64,000 nt of DNA from Ypsolopha sequella (Eukaryota; Arthropoda; Insecta; Lepidoptera; Ypsolophidae). A model generated the notes under the pieces. That model was given only the letters and a program-made list of their open reading frames with translations. It did no database searches and was not told the origin of the DNA. The stretch covers positions 2,517,977 to 2,581,976 of the forward strand of contig OW203989.1 in NCBI GenBank assembly GCA_934047225.1, in the 5' to 3' direction. Position 1 is the first letter of the stretch. The number at the start of each line of letters is the position of its first letter. Positions 41,579 through 52,400 of the stretch are shown here, in pieces. The translations under genes and the position numbers were made by a program.

Positions 41579-43351
41579 ATGAAGCGTGCTGTTATCAAGC
41601 ATGAATATTCCGGGCACAAAGTGAACAGCAAGCGTTCGAGAGCTGCCATGAAACGTTGCTATGGTGAAGAGAAAAGGTAAATATTTTATCGCTATTTTGA
41701 AAATTAATTATGTTAGTCAGAGTGTCGATAAGAGGGCACGACATACAACATCTTACCATGTTTACTCTAAAAATATTGTATTTCCTTCCAGTCGACCTGG
41801 CGCACAAATGAGCCGAAGGGTTCTTGTGACCAACCAAATGCTGCCATAGAAGTGCATCCAGAAGGAAGTTCTTCTAACCCTACACCTAAACGCGCCATCC
41901 GAACATATAAACAAAAATTGACAGACATGCCTCGTAAAAAAAAATGTCCTTTTACACCTACTCGTGAGGTATCACAGATTCGCAGGGACGTCAGGCATGA
42001 TGAACAGACAGCTGGACCCAGCAATGAACCAGTAGATATTATTTGGACACAAGATGCAGACATGGAGAAGCACGAATTAAGCATTGAAAAAACATGTGGT
42101 GTTTCTAGTCTTGAAGGCTTACAAGGCTATCGTATAGTAGATATTCAATATTTATTAAAATGGTCTTTGAAAATCCAAACTGAACACAAAAAACACTGCA
42201 CTTGTGGCCACTTGGAGTTTGTTCGAGAAGAAAGAAATGGACTGAGTAGCACTTTCCAATTTAAATGCAACACTTGTGATCAAATTTATGTAGGAAAGAC
42301 GGAGGGTGTCGAGAAAATCAACCAGTCATTTGTGTGGGGAATTCTAACCGGAGGGAGTTATTATGCCCAAAGTGACAATTTGCTTGCCGCTATGGATATA
42401 CCCACAATTTCACAAAAAAAGTATGCAAAAACTGAATTACATTTGGGAAAAGTATGGGAAGAACACTAGTATAAAGAAATGCTAGAAGCTGGAAAAAAAG
42501 AAAAACAAATTGCCGTTGAAAAAGGGCACATATGCTCGGATGGAGTTCCATATACCTATAACAGTACATGTAGATGGAGGCTGGTCAAAGAGGTCTTATG
42601 GACACAACTTTAATGCCAATTCAGGAATAGTAAGTTTAGTTATTTGATAAGTTTTAGTTCTGATTTCTTGAACGAGCGAGCAAAGTTTTCTGATAAAGTC
42701 TATTTGAACAATCTGGTGTTTTATATGTATGTATGTATGAATTGTTGTCTTTATCTCTTTATAGCTCTTTACCTATAGATTGTTTAATTTTCAGGCTTGC
42801 ATAATTGGAAAGGAAACAAAAAAATGCTTGTTTTTGGGCATAAAAAATAAATACTGCAGCATGTGCAATATTTATTATCTCATGCAGTATATTCATCAAA
42901 GCCTTACTTTAAGTTGTAACTTAATATAATATATATTTTTGCAGGTATTGTTGAGGGTGAAAACGCCATTGTGGAAGTAAAATGCTTTTCTTCCGTTGCA
43001 AGATTGTCAAAGACACTGGAAGAAGTAGCACAAACAAAAAAAAACTTTTCACTAACATTTAGTAACAGCCGCCTGGACGTTAATAAAAAACATAATTACT
43101 ATTACCAAGTATGTGCTCTAGCTGTATATATAATATAATATAATAAATACTATGAATTTGTGAATAAATAGGTACTAAGATAAATACTTTTTTTTCAGAT
43201 CCAGGGACAATTGAAAGTGGCTCAGAGAGACAAGTGCTACCTGATTTGCTTTGTGGACGTTGGCAGCCCTATAAAAGTAATAATAATTCAAAAAGATGAT
43301 GAGTTCATTAAAAACATGAATCCAAAACTGAGTGACTTTTATAGAAGATAA
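41579..43351 (+). pseudogene. Mutator-like transposase domain plus YqaJ-type nuclease domain, spliced, decayed
   Basis: A possible first exon, 41579-41676 (MKRAVIKHEYSGHKVNSKRS...), is out of frame with the next by one base. From 41792 a frame runs to TAG at 42467-42469, with GYRIVDIQYLLKWSLKIQ, CTCGHLEFVREERNGL, FKCNTCDQIY and SFVWGILTGGSYYAQSDNLL. These are hallmarks of the Mutator-like transposase domain in invertebrate proteins. After the nonsense codon the frame continues, shifts once, and gives ITVHVDGGWSKRSYGHNF. A clean 166-bp intron (42629-42794) then leads to ACIIGKETKKCLFLGIKNKY. The middle is missing. Exons 42945-43108 and 43199-43351 encode ENAIVEVKC, KKHNYYYQ|IQGQLKVAQR and DDEFIKNMNPKLSDFYRR, a YqaJ/lambda-exonuclease-type core with the E-x-K pair. 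The upstream catalytic Asp would lie in the lost part. Clearly a broken gene. Confidence 0.75.
42945..43351 (+). pseudogene. YqaJ-like exonuclease exons of the same pseudogene
   Basis: Exon 42945-43108 enters after ttttgcag in phase 1 and leaves at CAA|gtatgt. Exon 43199-43351 follows tttttcag and ends in TAA, with AATAAA two bases on. Motifs EVKC and YYYQIQGQL match lambda-exonuclease-type nucleases, and the splice phase across YYYQ/IQGQ is intact. This part has no stop or shift, unlike the transposase part. Confidence 0.75.
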
Positions 43352-44544
43352 TAAATATATTTATATATAGAAATAATTTTAAGGAGAGTACCTACCTGCT
43401 AATCAAAAATGCTTGGAGCCTAAATAGACATTAGTGTAACAAAATTTAACTTATTTGACAGGACTTAACTTAATTTTAGCATTTGTCTTTTTCTTTCTGT
43501 ATCGTAAAGACATATAAAAATATAAAATAAAACAATTCAATATTCACTTTGGGTTTTTACTTACCAATTATTCCTTTCATATTTTTTTTTTTTTAGTTTG
43601 TTTGTTCTATTTTTACATTAACATAATTCGATAATTGGAAATTGTGAAAAGCTTTTGAATACCATTGTTAATCATATTTCTCAATAAAGATGAAAATTTC
43701 CCAAGTATTGGAAAAACAACTTATGTCAAGGTGTAATTATTGATTTTTTGTAAATATTGAAGAACAAGTTGTATATTTACTCATTAAATTTGATATAAAA
43801 ATGAAAACTGTAAGCTAACATGTATTATGGAAAATGTTTTTTGCCTTTGTTGTAAATTTGCAAAACTTGACATGTGTTGTTTTTCCTCGAGACCCTTCAA
43901 TTAGTGTAACCCATTCTGTTATCGATTTTCGATAATAATTGGCAAACAATAGACATAAAGCCCAATCACGCCTTGTGAAGTTAGAGTTAGACGGACTAGT
44001 GTTAGTAAAAAAAAATTTGAATGTTTTTTTTTTTTGAAACCTTTCGTTATCAAAGGGAAGTGCTTCATGAGCTGATGGTAAACATATTCTACATTTCATT
44101 TCAGCCATTCGTTTAAAAAAAAATCAAACACGAAAATTCCTCAGCCGTTTCCTGAATGAAGGACTTAGTATTGTTTGGAGAACGTTTTTTTTTTTTAGAA
44201 ACGAGTGCTTGAAATAAAGTGGTGCTGTACCAAGTACATTTTTACAATCAGCTTATGAATCCCTTTCTTTTGAAACGACACGAAAGTTTGCAGTAAAATA
44301 AATAAAAGTGTCCATACAAAAAATTATGTCGTTATTGAAAACTTATCAAAGACACATTAGCAGAGGTTTAATTCAGAGAACAAAAAATAGTGTCGATCAG
44401 AAAAGCGGCTCGGTCTTCGGCGGACTTCGGCCTCGCCAAAGACACTTTCCATGGTGATCAAATTAGATATGATGAGTATCAAAAATACTCCAAACCAGAG
44501 TCAGCTGTTTACGTACTAAAAAAATTACAGACTGGGACGTAATA

Positions 44545-44655
44545 TATTCGTCGGTGAAACGCGGGTGTATCGAGTGTGGACTGTGACTTGCATTTCACAG
44601 TTCGCACACGGGACACCTCTGACACCCCTTCGGGGATTCATGTCGTGACGATATA
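44545..44655 (+). mobile_element. SINE tail fragment
   Basis: gtcggtgaaacgcgggtgta, tggactgtgacttgcatttc and ctgacaccccttcggggatt are the family tail in plus orientation. The region is followed by gaagccgcgggcaaaagcta, a common lepidopteran repeat end. Confidence 0.6.
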
Positions 44656-44866
44656 TTAATATTATTATTGATACGACTATACAAAAAATTAAGGCAGGCG
44701 AAGCCGCGGGCAAAAGCTAGTTCAATATAATCCCGCTGTGAAGAATATGTGATAAATAAATCATCTTGTTTTTTTTTATCTAAATATTGATAAATGTTTG
44801 TTTCATACCAATGCTGACAACAATTGTATAATAATCTAATATTTTGTCTTGTTTTGCAAAGTCAAT

Positions 44867-44910
44867 ACGTTGCCGCTCTGCTTCCGCGGTAAAATACGGA
44901 GCGGCAACGT
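44867..44910. repeat. GC-rich hairpin
   Basis: acgttgccgctc and gagcggcaacgt form a 12-bp perfect stem around a 20-base loop in otherwise AT-rich DNA. Confidence 0.5.
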
Positions 44911-45209
44911 TTTACGTTTTGTATCGATTTGATTTTAATGAATGAATAAACTCACACATTGGCAGAACTGCCTTTACTAGTGTGCGTATTAGTTTGACAA
45001 CTAATGAATTTATGAAACATTTGGAAGTGTAGTAAAAGCAAAGGGATTTCACATTTATTATCACTCCAAAGCGTCGTGAAATAAATTGCTTTATCCGCAT
45101 ATCAACTCAATTAATACCCAAAAGCAACAATAACAGGTATAATCATTAATTTGTTCTAGTTTCTTAGAGCGTGGCGCCATCTAACATTCTGAGCTCATTT
45201 CTGTTTACG

Positions 45210-45542
45210 GCTTTACCACCTTAAGACGAAGTTAAAACAATGGCTTATTGAGCGGAACCTATACAGTGTGGGGGAATTCTGCACAGAATAGTTTGCGTGT
45301 TTGTGATTGTAATTTTTGACTATGACAGTATATAAATAGTTAAGACTTTAATTTATGAATTAATTTTAATGCCATTTTTAATATTATTACTTATATTAAT
45401 TTATTTATATATTTTTTGATTGATCGTACAGTGTACTATTGTAGTTACTATTAATTTTATAATTAACTTCTAAGTGAAATGTAAAAAAAAATTTGACTTG
45501 TAATGCACATTACCAATAAAATTGTTTTATGTTCTATGTTCT
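45210..45542 (+). mobile_element. LINE 3' end
   Basis: RLKTKLKQWLIERNLYSVGE then FCTE and a stop is the standard last peptide of CR1/jockey-type ORF2. A non-coding tail follows, ending accaataaaattgttttatg plus a short ttctatg repeat. Confidence 0.6.
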
Positions 45543-46088
45543 AATACCTAACTGCCCGTAAAACTAAATCTTAACTTTCTACTCTGTATGTAAAAAGGCT
45601 ATGGAAATTCATTCAGCCGTATAAAGAGATAACAAAACAGGGTCTGATAGCGCTGTCATTGTTTATAAACAGGGCTTAGTCTTTTTTTTTTGACTGCGGT
45701 CACTTCTCGGAGACAGATGAAAGTTCAAAGTCAAAATAGGCGCACGCAATAACAAGTGAAGTGAAGCAAAGCGAGGAGGAACACTTTAGGCAAACATGTT
45801 AATAAATTCGGGAGCCAAGCGGAGCGGGGCGAGTGCAAATTATTAAATATTAAAATGTTCTAATTATTTGGACCTTTTATTGTAAAAATTCTAGGATTTT
45901 CACTTTGATCCGTTTTTTCTAAATATCTATCCTGCGACAAACATTATGCTATCCTACAGTCAATTTTACACGGGCGTCTCGTCCAAAGATCAAACTTAAA
46001 CTTTGAATTGAACACAGCTATGTATTATAATATTTTTGATTCGTCGTAAACGCATTCCACTTGTCACATTGCTGTCAACTCTGTAGTC

Positions 46089-46227
46089 CGGGGCTGCGTT
46101 CATAAACTAGGGGTCGCGACACGGGTTCTAATGCCGTCTTTGTCGGACGCGTTGAAAATTGTATAAGGTATCCTGCTGTCAGACGTTGGAACCTGAGGAA
46201 ACTTATAATTTATGAACGGCTGCTATC
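46089..46227. repeat. Foldback sequence just upstream of the transporter first exon
   Basis: gctgcgttcataaact at the left is opposed by taatttatgaacggctgc at the right. About 140 bp. It may be a MITE or a promoter-proximal palindrome of the gene starting at 46383. Confidence 0.45.
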
Positions 46228-46318
46228 AGTCAAAGCGATTTTCTTTGTTTTGTTGTTGTTTTGTAATTTACTTAATTATTATTGTTTTCTATTGATAAAT
46301 GAGATAAAAAAAGACCAA

Positions 46319-46381
46319 ATGGATTGCGCAGTTTGTAATTGTTCAAAGAAATATCAATCAAAGCCGTTTTATCAGGCATAA
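46319..46381 (+). promoter_or_regulatory. Upstream ORF ending one base before the transporter start codon
   Basis: ATG at 46319-46321 opens 20 codons (MDCAVCNCSKKYQSKPFYQA). TAA at 46379-46381 is separated from the main ATG (46383) by a single base. Such a tight uORF would force reinitiation or leaky scanning. The transcript start is not known, so inclusion in the mRNA is inferred. Confidence 0.4.
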
Positions 46382-46382
46382 A

Positions 46383-46422
46383 ATGGAGAACGGCGCCAAC
46401 GATCCACGGCAACCGCTGTTGG
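46383..46422 (+). CDS. SLC26A11-like first coding exon
   Basis: aaATGGAGAACGGCGCC is a good start context, encoding MENGANDPRQPLL and then a strong donor gtaagt in phase 1. The GC content jumps within AT-rich surroundings. It could belong to another gene, but the join to 60067 keeps frame and the DPRQPLL-type cytosolic tail is plausible. Confidence 0.55.
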
Positions 46423-49400
46423 GTAAGTTTGTAACAAATTTTTAACAATCAGATACGTTTAAACATTGTACTTATTTACCTAGTATATATGCAGTTGACC
46501 ATTTTAGATTGCTTAAAGCGTAGCACTTAGTCCGCGGAAATTAAAAATTAAGCTTAGCCCATATCGCCATGTCTGAGGTTTGAATGATGGTCATGCTTGT
46601 AATCAAACCCATGCACGGTGCATTGCGATTGATTTTAATGATGGTAGGACTTGTGACTGGACCCATGTCTCACATGCACGGTGAACTGCTGGATGAATTT
46701 TGTGCGTTATTTATTAATTTATTTTAATTACTGCTTTTTCATTTGTTTAAAGTTTTATTATGGCAAAAATGTCTGACAGTAAGTATATGTACTGAACAAC
46801 AAAAATCGTATTGTACGAGTGTAGATAAAGTAGTGTATGAAAGTACACATAACTAGGTATTAAAAACGATTGTATACTGTTAAAAACCTCACACAGGCTC
46901 GTTTTTTAAATTTCCATAAACTACTATTAATTATTAATGGGGAATAATAAACCTTGCGACTGAAATTTTATTTGACAACAGGACCTAACATCTTATTTTG
47001 TATGTAAGCAACGAGAAAATAAGAAAGCTTCTAGTTAACTAAAATTCTTCTTTAGAACACCAACAGAATATTATAAAGACAGCGTCAACAAAAGAACAAC
47101 AATTTTTATAACTCGGCCACTTGATAAATATACTAGCTTCTGATTAACTAAGTCAACAATTGAATTTCCAAATTTTTTCTTTTTTTTTTTCTTTTTCTTA
47201 ATCTGCAATCGGTCCTGTAGACTATAATCAGATGGGGTCTGCGAGTTTCTTATTTAAGCATGCTGATTCACAAATCAGGCATCTCTTCAATTACTGATGA
47301 TATATGCCCTTTTCAGCCGTCTGATATCATCTGATGTCTCCACCAGTGCAGCAGCCAGCGGGTTAGAATGCCACATCAGTCTCTTTTATAGTCTATCCCA
47401 CGATTCTCTAGTTCTTCGACTACTGTGGGAGCTTTTAAGTATTCGTGAATCTCAGAATCTCACTGCTTTTGATATAATTTGTAGAATTTTATTTTGTGCT
47501 CTTTGGATGACTTTGAGATTTGACTTGCTTGTTGTACTACCCCAGATTTGACAACCATATGTCCAAACAGGTTTGATGATAGAGTTGTAGACTAACAGTT
47601 TGTTGTTGACTGTCAAGGGCGAGCCACGGCCTAGGAGCCAGTCAAGTCCTCTGTAACGGATATCCAGTGCTTTCCTTTGGGCTTTGATATGCTCCTTCCA
47701 GGTAAGGCGTCGATCCAGGTGGAAGCCCAGGTATTTGACACAGTCCTCTTGTGGCAGAACCTCATTTCCGAGTTTAACTTGGGGACAGTTACCTCTTCCC
47801 AGTGAGAATGTAATATGGGTGGATTTGTATGTGCTTGTTTTGATTCTCCACTGTTTTAGCCAGTTTTGTGTTTCATTTAGTTGAGTCTGCAGTGTTTTCG
47901 AGGCTTGTTCCAGGTTACTACTACATGATAGAAACGCAGTTTCCAACTTATCAACATTATTTGTTTTACAGCTTCTACACCTGTTCCTCTAAAAAATATA
48001 GTTCTGGCATCAACCACAAAGCATTAAATGCTATAATTTAGCAAGTAAAATTAATCTTCTGTTTTAATAAAAATGAGCATATTTATTTTGCATTAGCAAT
48101 AAGCATTGATATTTTCCTGTTGTTTGATTTAAACTTTCGTGTTGGCTTTGATAGGTTTAAACTGTTCAAAATCCGACTCAGAGCACCCCAACTCTATAAA
48201 GACTTGTGGATACTACATCTAAAGTGTATATTAAAAGCCGTAGGCATGGAGAGAAGGCAGCCCCCGCCCGCTGTAACAATGCGTAGGCAACCATGCGAGC
48301 CGCAGCGGCTGAGGTTGGTCAAAGCTGCGGAGGAGAGCCTACGCTTTGTTACGCAAGGGCGGAGGGGCTGCACTTCCCTCAGCGCCAGAGCTGATGCAGA
48401 AGTGAATTTGTGTCAAAAAAGTGATTTCTGTACTGATGGTTGAAATGATACAAAAATCATTTATTTCCTTCCGTCCTCCCTTCCACCAGAATCAGGTACC
48501 TAGATGATATCAAAAGATTAACAGAACTTCCATTCTGTTTTGAACACAAACTCAGTTGTCATAAGATGCTAATAAATAAAACTATTTAGACCAATCACAT
48601 TTAAGTCGAATATGGCAGTAGACAAAATAATTTTCTGACAAGCTGCTTCATAGACGATTTACTTTTTAGTTGCAATTTCGTCAAGATGATTTTAGAACGA
48701 GTTGATGCCGTAGACCAGTTGCTTTTACGATCATCTGATACTAACCCAAATTTTTGATGACAATTTAAGATTAATTTGATGTTTTATTAATTACATGACA
48801 AGATATTAACAAGTCATAATAAATGTATGTTGAGTTATAAAATTAAAAGTCAACTGAATCACTTTATTGATGCCACGGACAATTTTTTAGAAGCTACCAG
48901 CTTGTAGATATGTTACAAATTCAGATGCTATAAAATAATCACGATGCTGAGTCATATTAACTGTTGCTTGTTTTTGTAATATATAGTCGGCAAAACAGTA
49001 TTTTTTATTGATAGTCGCTAACCTAGTAATTCACAGGACAACTTAGTTATTTAGAAGACAAAACTGCTATTAAAAAGAAGGCGTGTTAATTAACATCCAT
49101 TTTTAATTGGTAATACTTGTTGGGAGCTAAGTTAATTTAGAACTACACATGTGCGGGAACACAGTGCCAAGTTTAATTTAAAATTTAAATCTTTGTTTTG
49201 AGATTTTCTAGTAACTATGTTTTGATTTGGCCTTGAATAATACATTCTAATTTAAACAACGTATTTAAAGATTAAGATTTAAAAATTTTCTCGAGGTTAA
49301 ACCAAGTATCTTAACCCATTTCTACTTGGTAGTGCGTGAAAGAAGTACTTTTTATGTACCTATAGGTATATCTATGACTCGAGTAGCATTTAATAAATAA

Positions 49401-52400
49401 AAGCAAAAAGTAATTTCGTTGGTATTATTGCAAGCCTTTTAGTTTTCAAATAGTAGATATTTTTCTCTCCACAGGTAAAACCAAGTAAATGAAACTTTTC
49501 GTAAAATTTGATTACAAAACAGTAGTTTTCTGGATCTCTAATACCACTTACTTATATCACATGAATTAATGTACCAATAATATAAATAAACGTTATTAAT
49601 TGACTAGTTTGTCTTTAAATGAAGTTAATGTATATATATATATACATTAATGAAAATTGTGACTGATGCCGGACCCAGGATAGGGCCCGAAATATATCTC
49701 ACAATAACTTAAATTTTATTTTATTAAGTGTACCAATAATAATTATATACTTATAATATTAATAGAGTTTTTTAAAGGTGATTTTTAATATCTCGAACTT
49801 TGTTAACGCGATATCTCATTTTTACTTTTTATAATAAATAAAACTAATGATAGTAGTAATAGTCAACATGTTCTAATATTACAATGGACTTGTGATTTTG
49901 AAGGTTCATAAAATGTAGAGATTTACGATATGTCTGTGAAGGGGGACTGAACGATATGGATGAGATTAAGCTACGTGTAGTCTTAATTGGTTGGATTACA
50001 ACTGTTTACTTTCATAATATACTTCAATATTTAAGTACATATAAAGGGTGTCCAAGAACGAGGTGGATTTTCCTAGCTATCGGGTTTCTGGGTGACTACA
50101 GTTGATATTGATTTACTAAAATGGATTTTTTTCGTTAGTTAAAACCCATTACAAGAAAAAAACGGTCAAGTGCGATTAAGTCACGCGCCCTGAGTGTTCC
50201 ATAAAATTTTAACAAAAATTACAATCTCAATTTAGCAGCTTTGTTTCATACATTTACCTACAAAATATATAAACAAAACTGCAAAACTAAGTTGGTCCAG
50301 AAATATTTCAAATAAGGAGAGAAGTTAATAATTTTTGGATTTAATTCCTTCACTTTTGCCAGAAAACATACAGATGGACAGACCAATAACAAAATGGTTT
50401 TATAAGAGAACCGTTTTTTTCAATTTGAGGTACTGAACCCTAAAAATGGGGAAATTTGGACGGAGGCTAGAAATATTGTTGCAGAATTTGGTAGGCACAA
50501 TATACACCTTTCGCCGCCAAAACAAATTGAACCGGATAATTTGAGGAACCAGACCCGGCACTCCTAAACAGAATCGGTCGATCGTTTATCGTCCTCCGAG
50601 CATACGTCTATCTTTGACGCACAGAGAGTGTGATAGAGATGGATATACGACCGAACGATATTCGATCGAATTTTATCACTTCGCAGTAGCCCCCGAAGAC
50701 AAAACAACATCAGTTTATGTTTGTACAGATGTTCTTTTAAAAACAGAGCTGTAAAAATTTATGCTGATATGTGGTAGAAATTTTCAACGAAAAGATGATT
50801 TTATGCCGGTGGAGCCATTTATTTATAGGACATCATTTTCCATTTATTTATAGGACATCATTTTCCATTTATTTATAGGACATCATTTTCCAAGATTATG
50901 TTTATTTTGCGAAATCCATCGCAATGAATACTCTAAATATTATCCCATCAAAAACATAAATGTGAAATGAGAGCCAAGTTTAAAATTATGATAATATAAT
51001 TATACCTTAGTTGTTGACTTCAACGACAAAATAATTGAAATGGGTGCCAAGTTCAATGGTCAGTCCTGAAATTTATTTATAACAACATAAAATATTTCAA
51101 TTCTTTTGTCGTTGAAGTCAACAACTAAGGTATAATTATATTATCATAATTTTAAACTTGGCTCTCATTTCACATTTATGTTTTTGATGGGATAATATTT
51201 AGGGTATTCATTGCGATGGATTTCGCAAAATAAACATAATCTTGGAAAATGATGTCCTATAAATAAATGGAAAATGATGTCCTATAAATAAATGGAAAAT
51301 GATGTCCTATAAATAAATGGAAAATGATGTCCTATAAATAAATGGAAAATGATGTCCTATAAATAAATGGAAAATGATGTCCTATAAATAAATGGAAAAT
51401 GATGTCCTATAAATAAATGGAAAATGATGTCCTATAAATAAATGGAAAATAATTTCCTATAAATAAATGGAAAATAATGTCCTATAAATAAATGGAAAAT
51501 AATGTCCTATAAATAAATGGAAAATGATGTCCTATAAATAAATGGAAAATGATGTCCTATAAATAAATGGAAAATGATGTCCTATAAATAAATGGAAAAT
51601 AATTTCCTATAAATAAATGGAAAATAATGTCCTATAAATAAATGGAAAATGATGTCCTATAAATAAATGGAAAATAATGTCCTATAAACAAATGGAAAAT
51701 GATGTCCTATAAATAAATGGAAAATAATGTCCTATAAACAAATGGAAAATGATGTCCTATAAATAAATGGAAAATGATGTCCTATAAATAAATGGAAAAT
51801 GATGTCCTATAAATAAATGGAAAATGATGTCCTATAAATAAATGGAAAATGATGTCCTATAAATAAATGGAAAATGATGTCCTATAAATAAATGGTAAAT
51901 GATGTCCTATAAATAAATGGAAAATGATGTCCTATAAATAAATGGAAAATGATGTCCTATAAATAAATGGCTCCACCGGCATAAAATCATCTTTTCGTTG
52001 AAAATTTCTACCACATATCAGCATAAATTTTTACAGCTCTGTTTTTAATAGAACGTCTGTACAAACGTGAACTGATGTTCTTTTGTCTTCGGGGGCTACT
52101 CCGAAGTGATAGAATTATCCTTCGGTCGTATATCCATCTCTATCACACTCTCTGTGCGTCAAAGATAGACCTATGCTCGGAGGATCGACCGATTCTGTTT
52201 AGGAGTGCCGGGCCTGGTTCCTCAAATTATCCGGTTCAATTTGTTTTGGTGGCGGAAGGTGTATATTGTGCCTCCCAAATTCTGCAACAATATTTCTAGC
52301 CTCTGTCCAAATTTCCCCATTTTTAGGGTTCAGTACCTCAAATTGAAAAAACGGTTCCCTTATAAAACCATTTTGTTATTGGTCTGTCCATCTGTATGTT

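Larger units (their letters stand above)
43352..46060. other. Intergenic stretch with SINE and LINE ends
   Basis: No host exon seen. It holds a SINE (44545-44655), a GC-rich hairpin (44867-44910) and a LINE 3' tail (45210-45542). 43470-43515 is a fragment of the 17714-17854 MITE. Confidence 0.4.

Noticed and set aside
41767..42084. 105-residue minus-strand open frame
   Set aside because: Antisense of the transposase-derived plus-strand frame.
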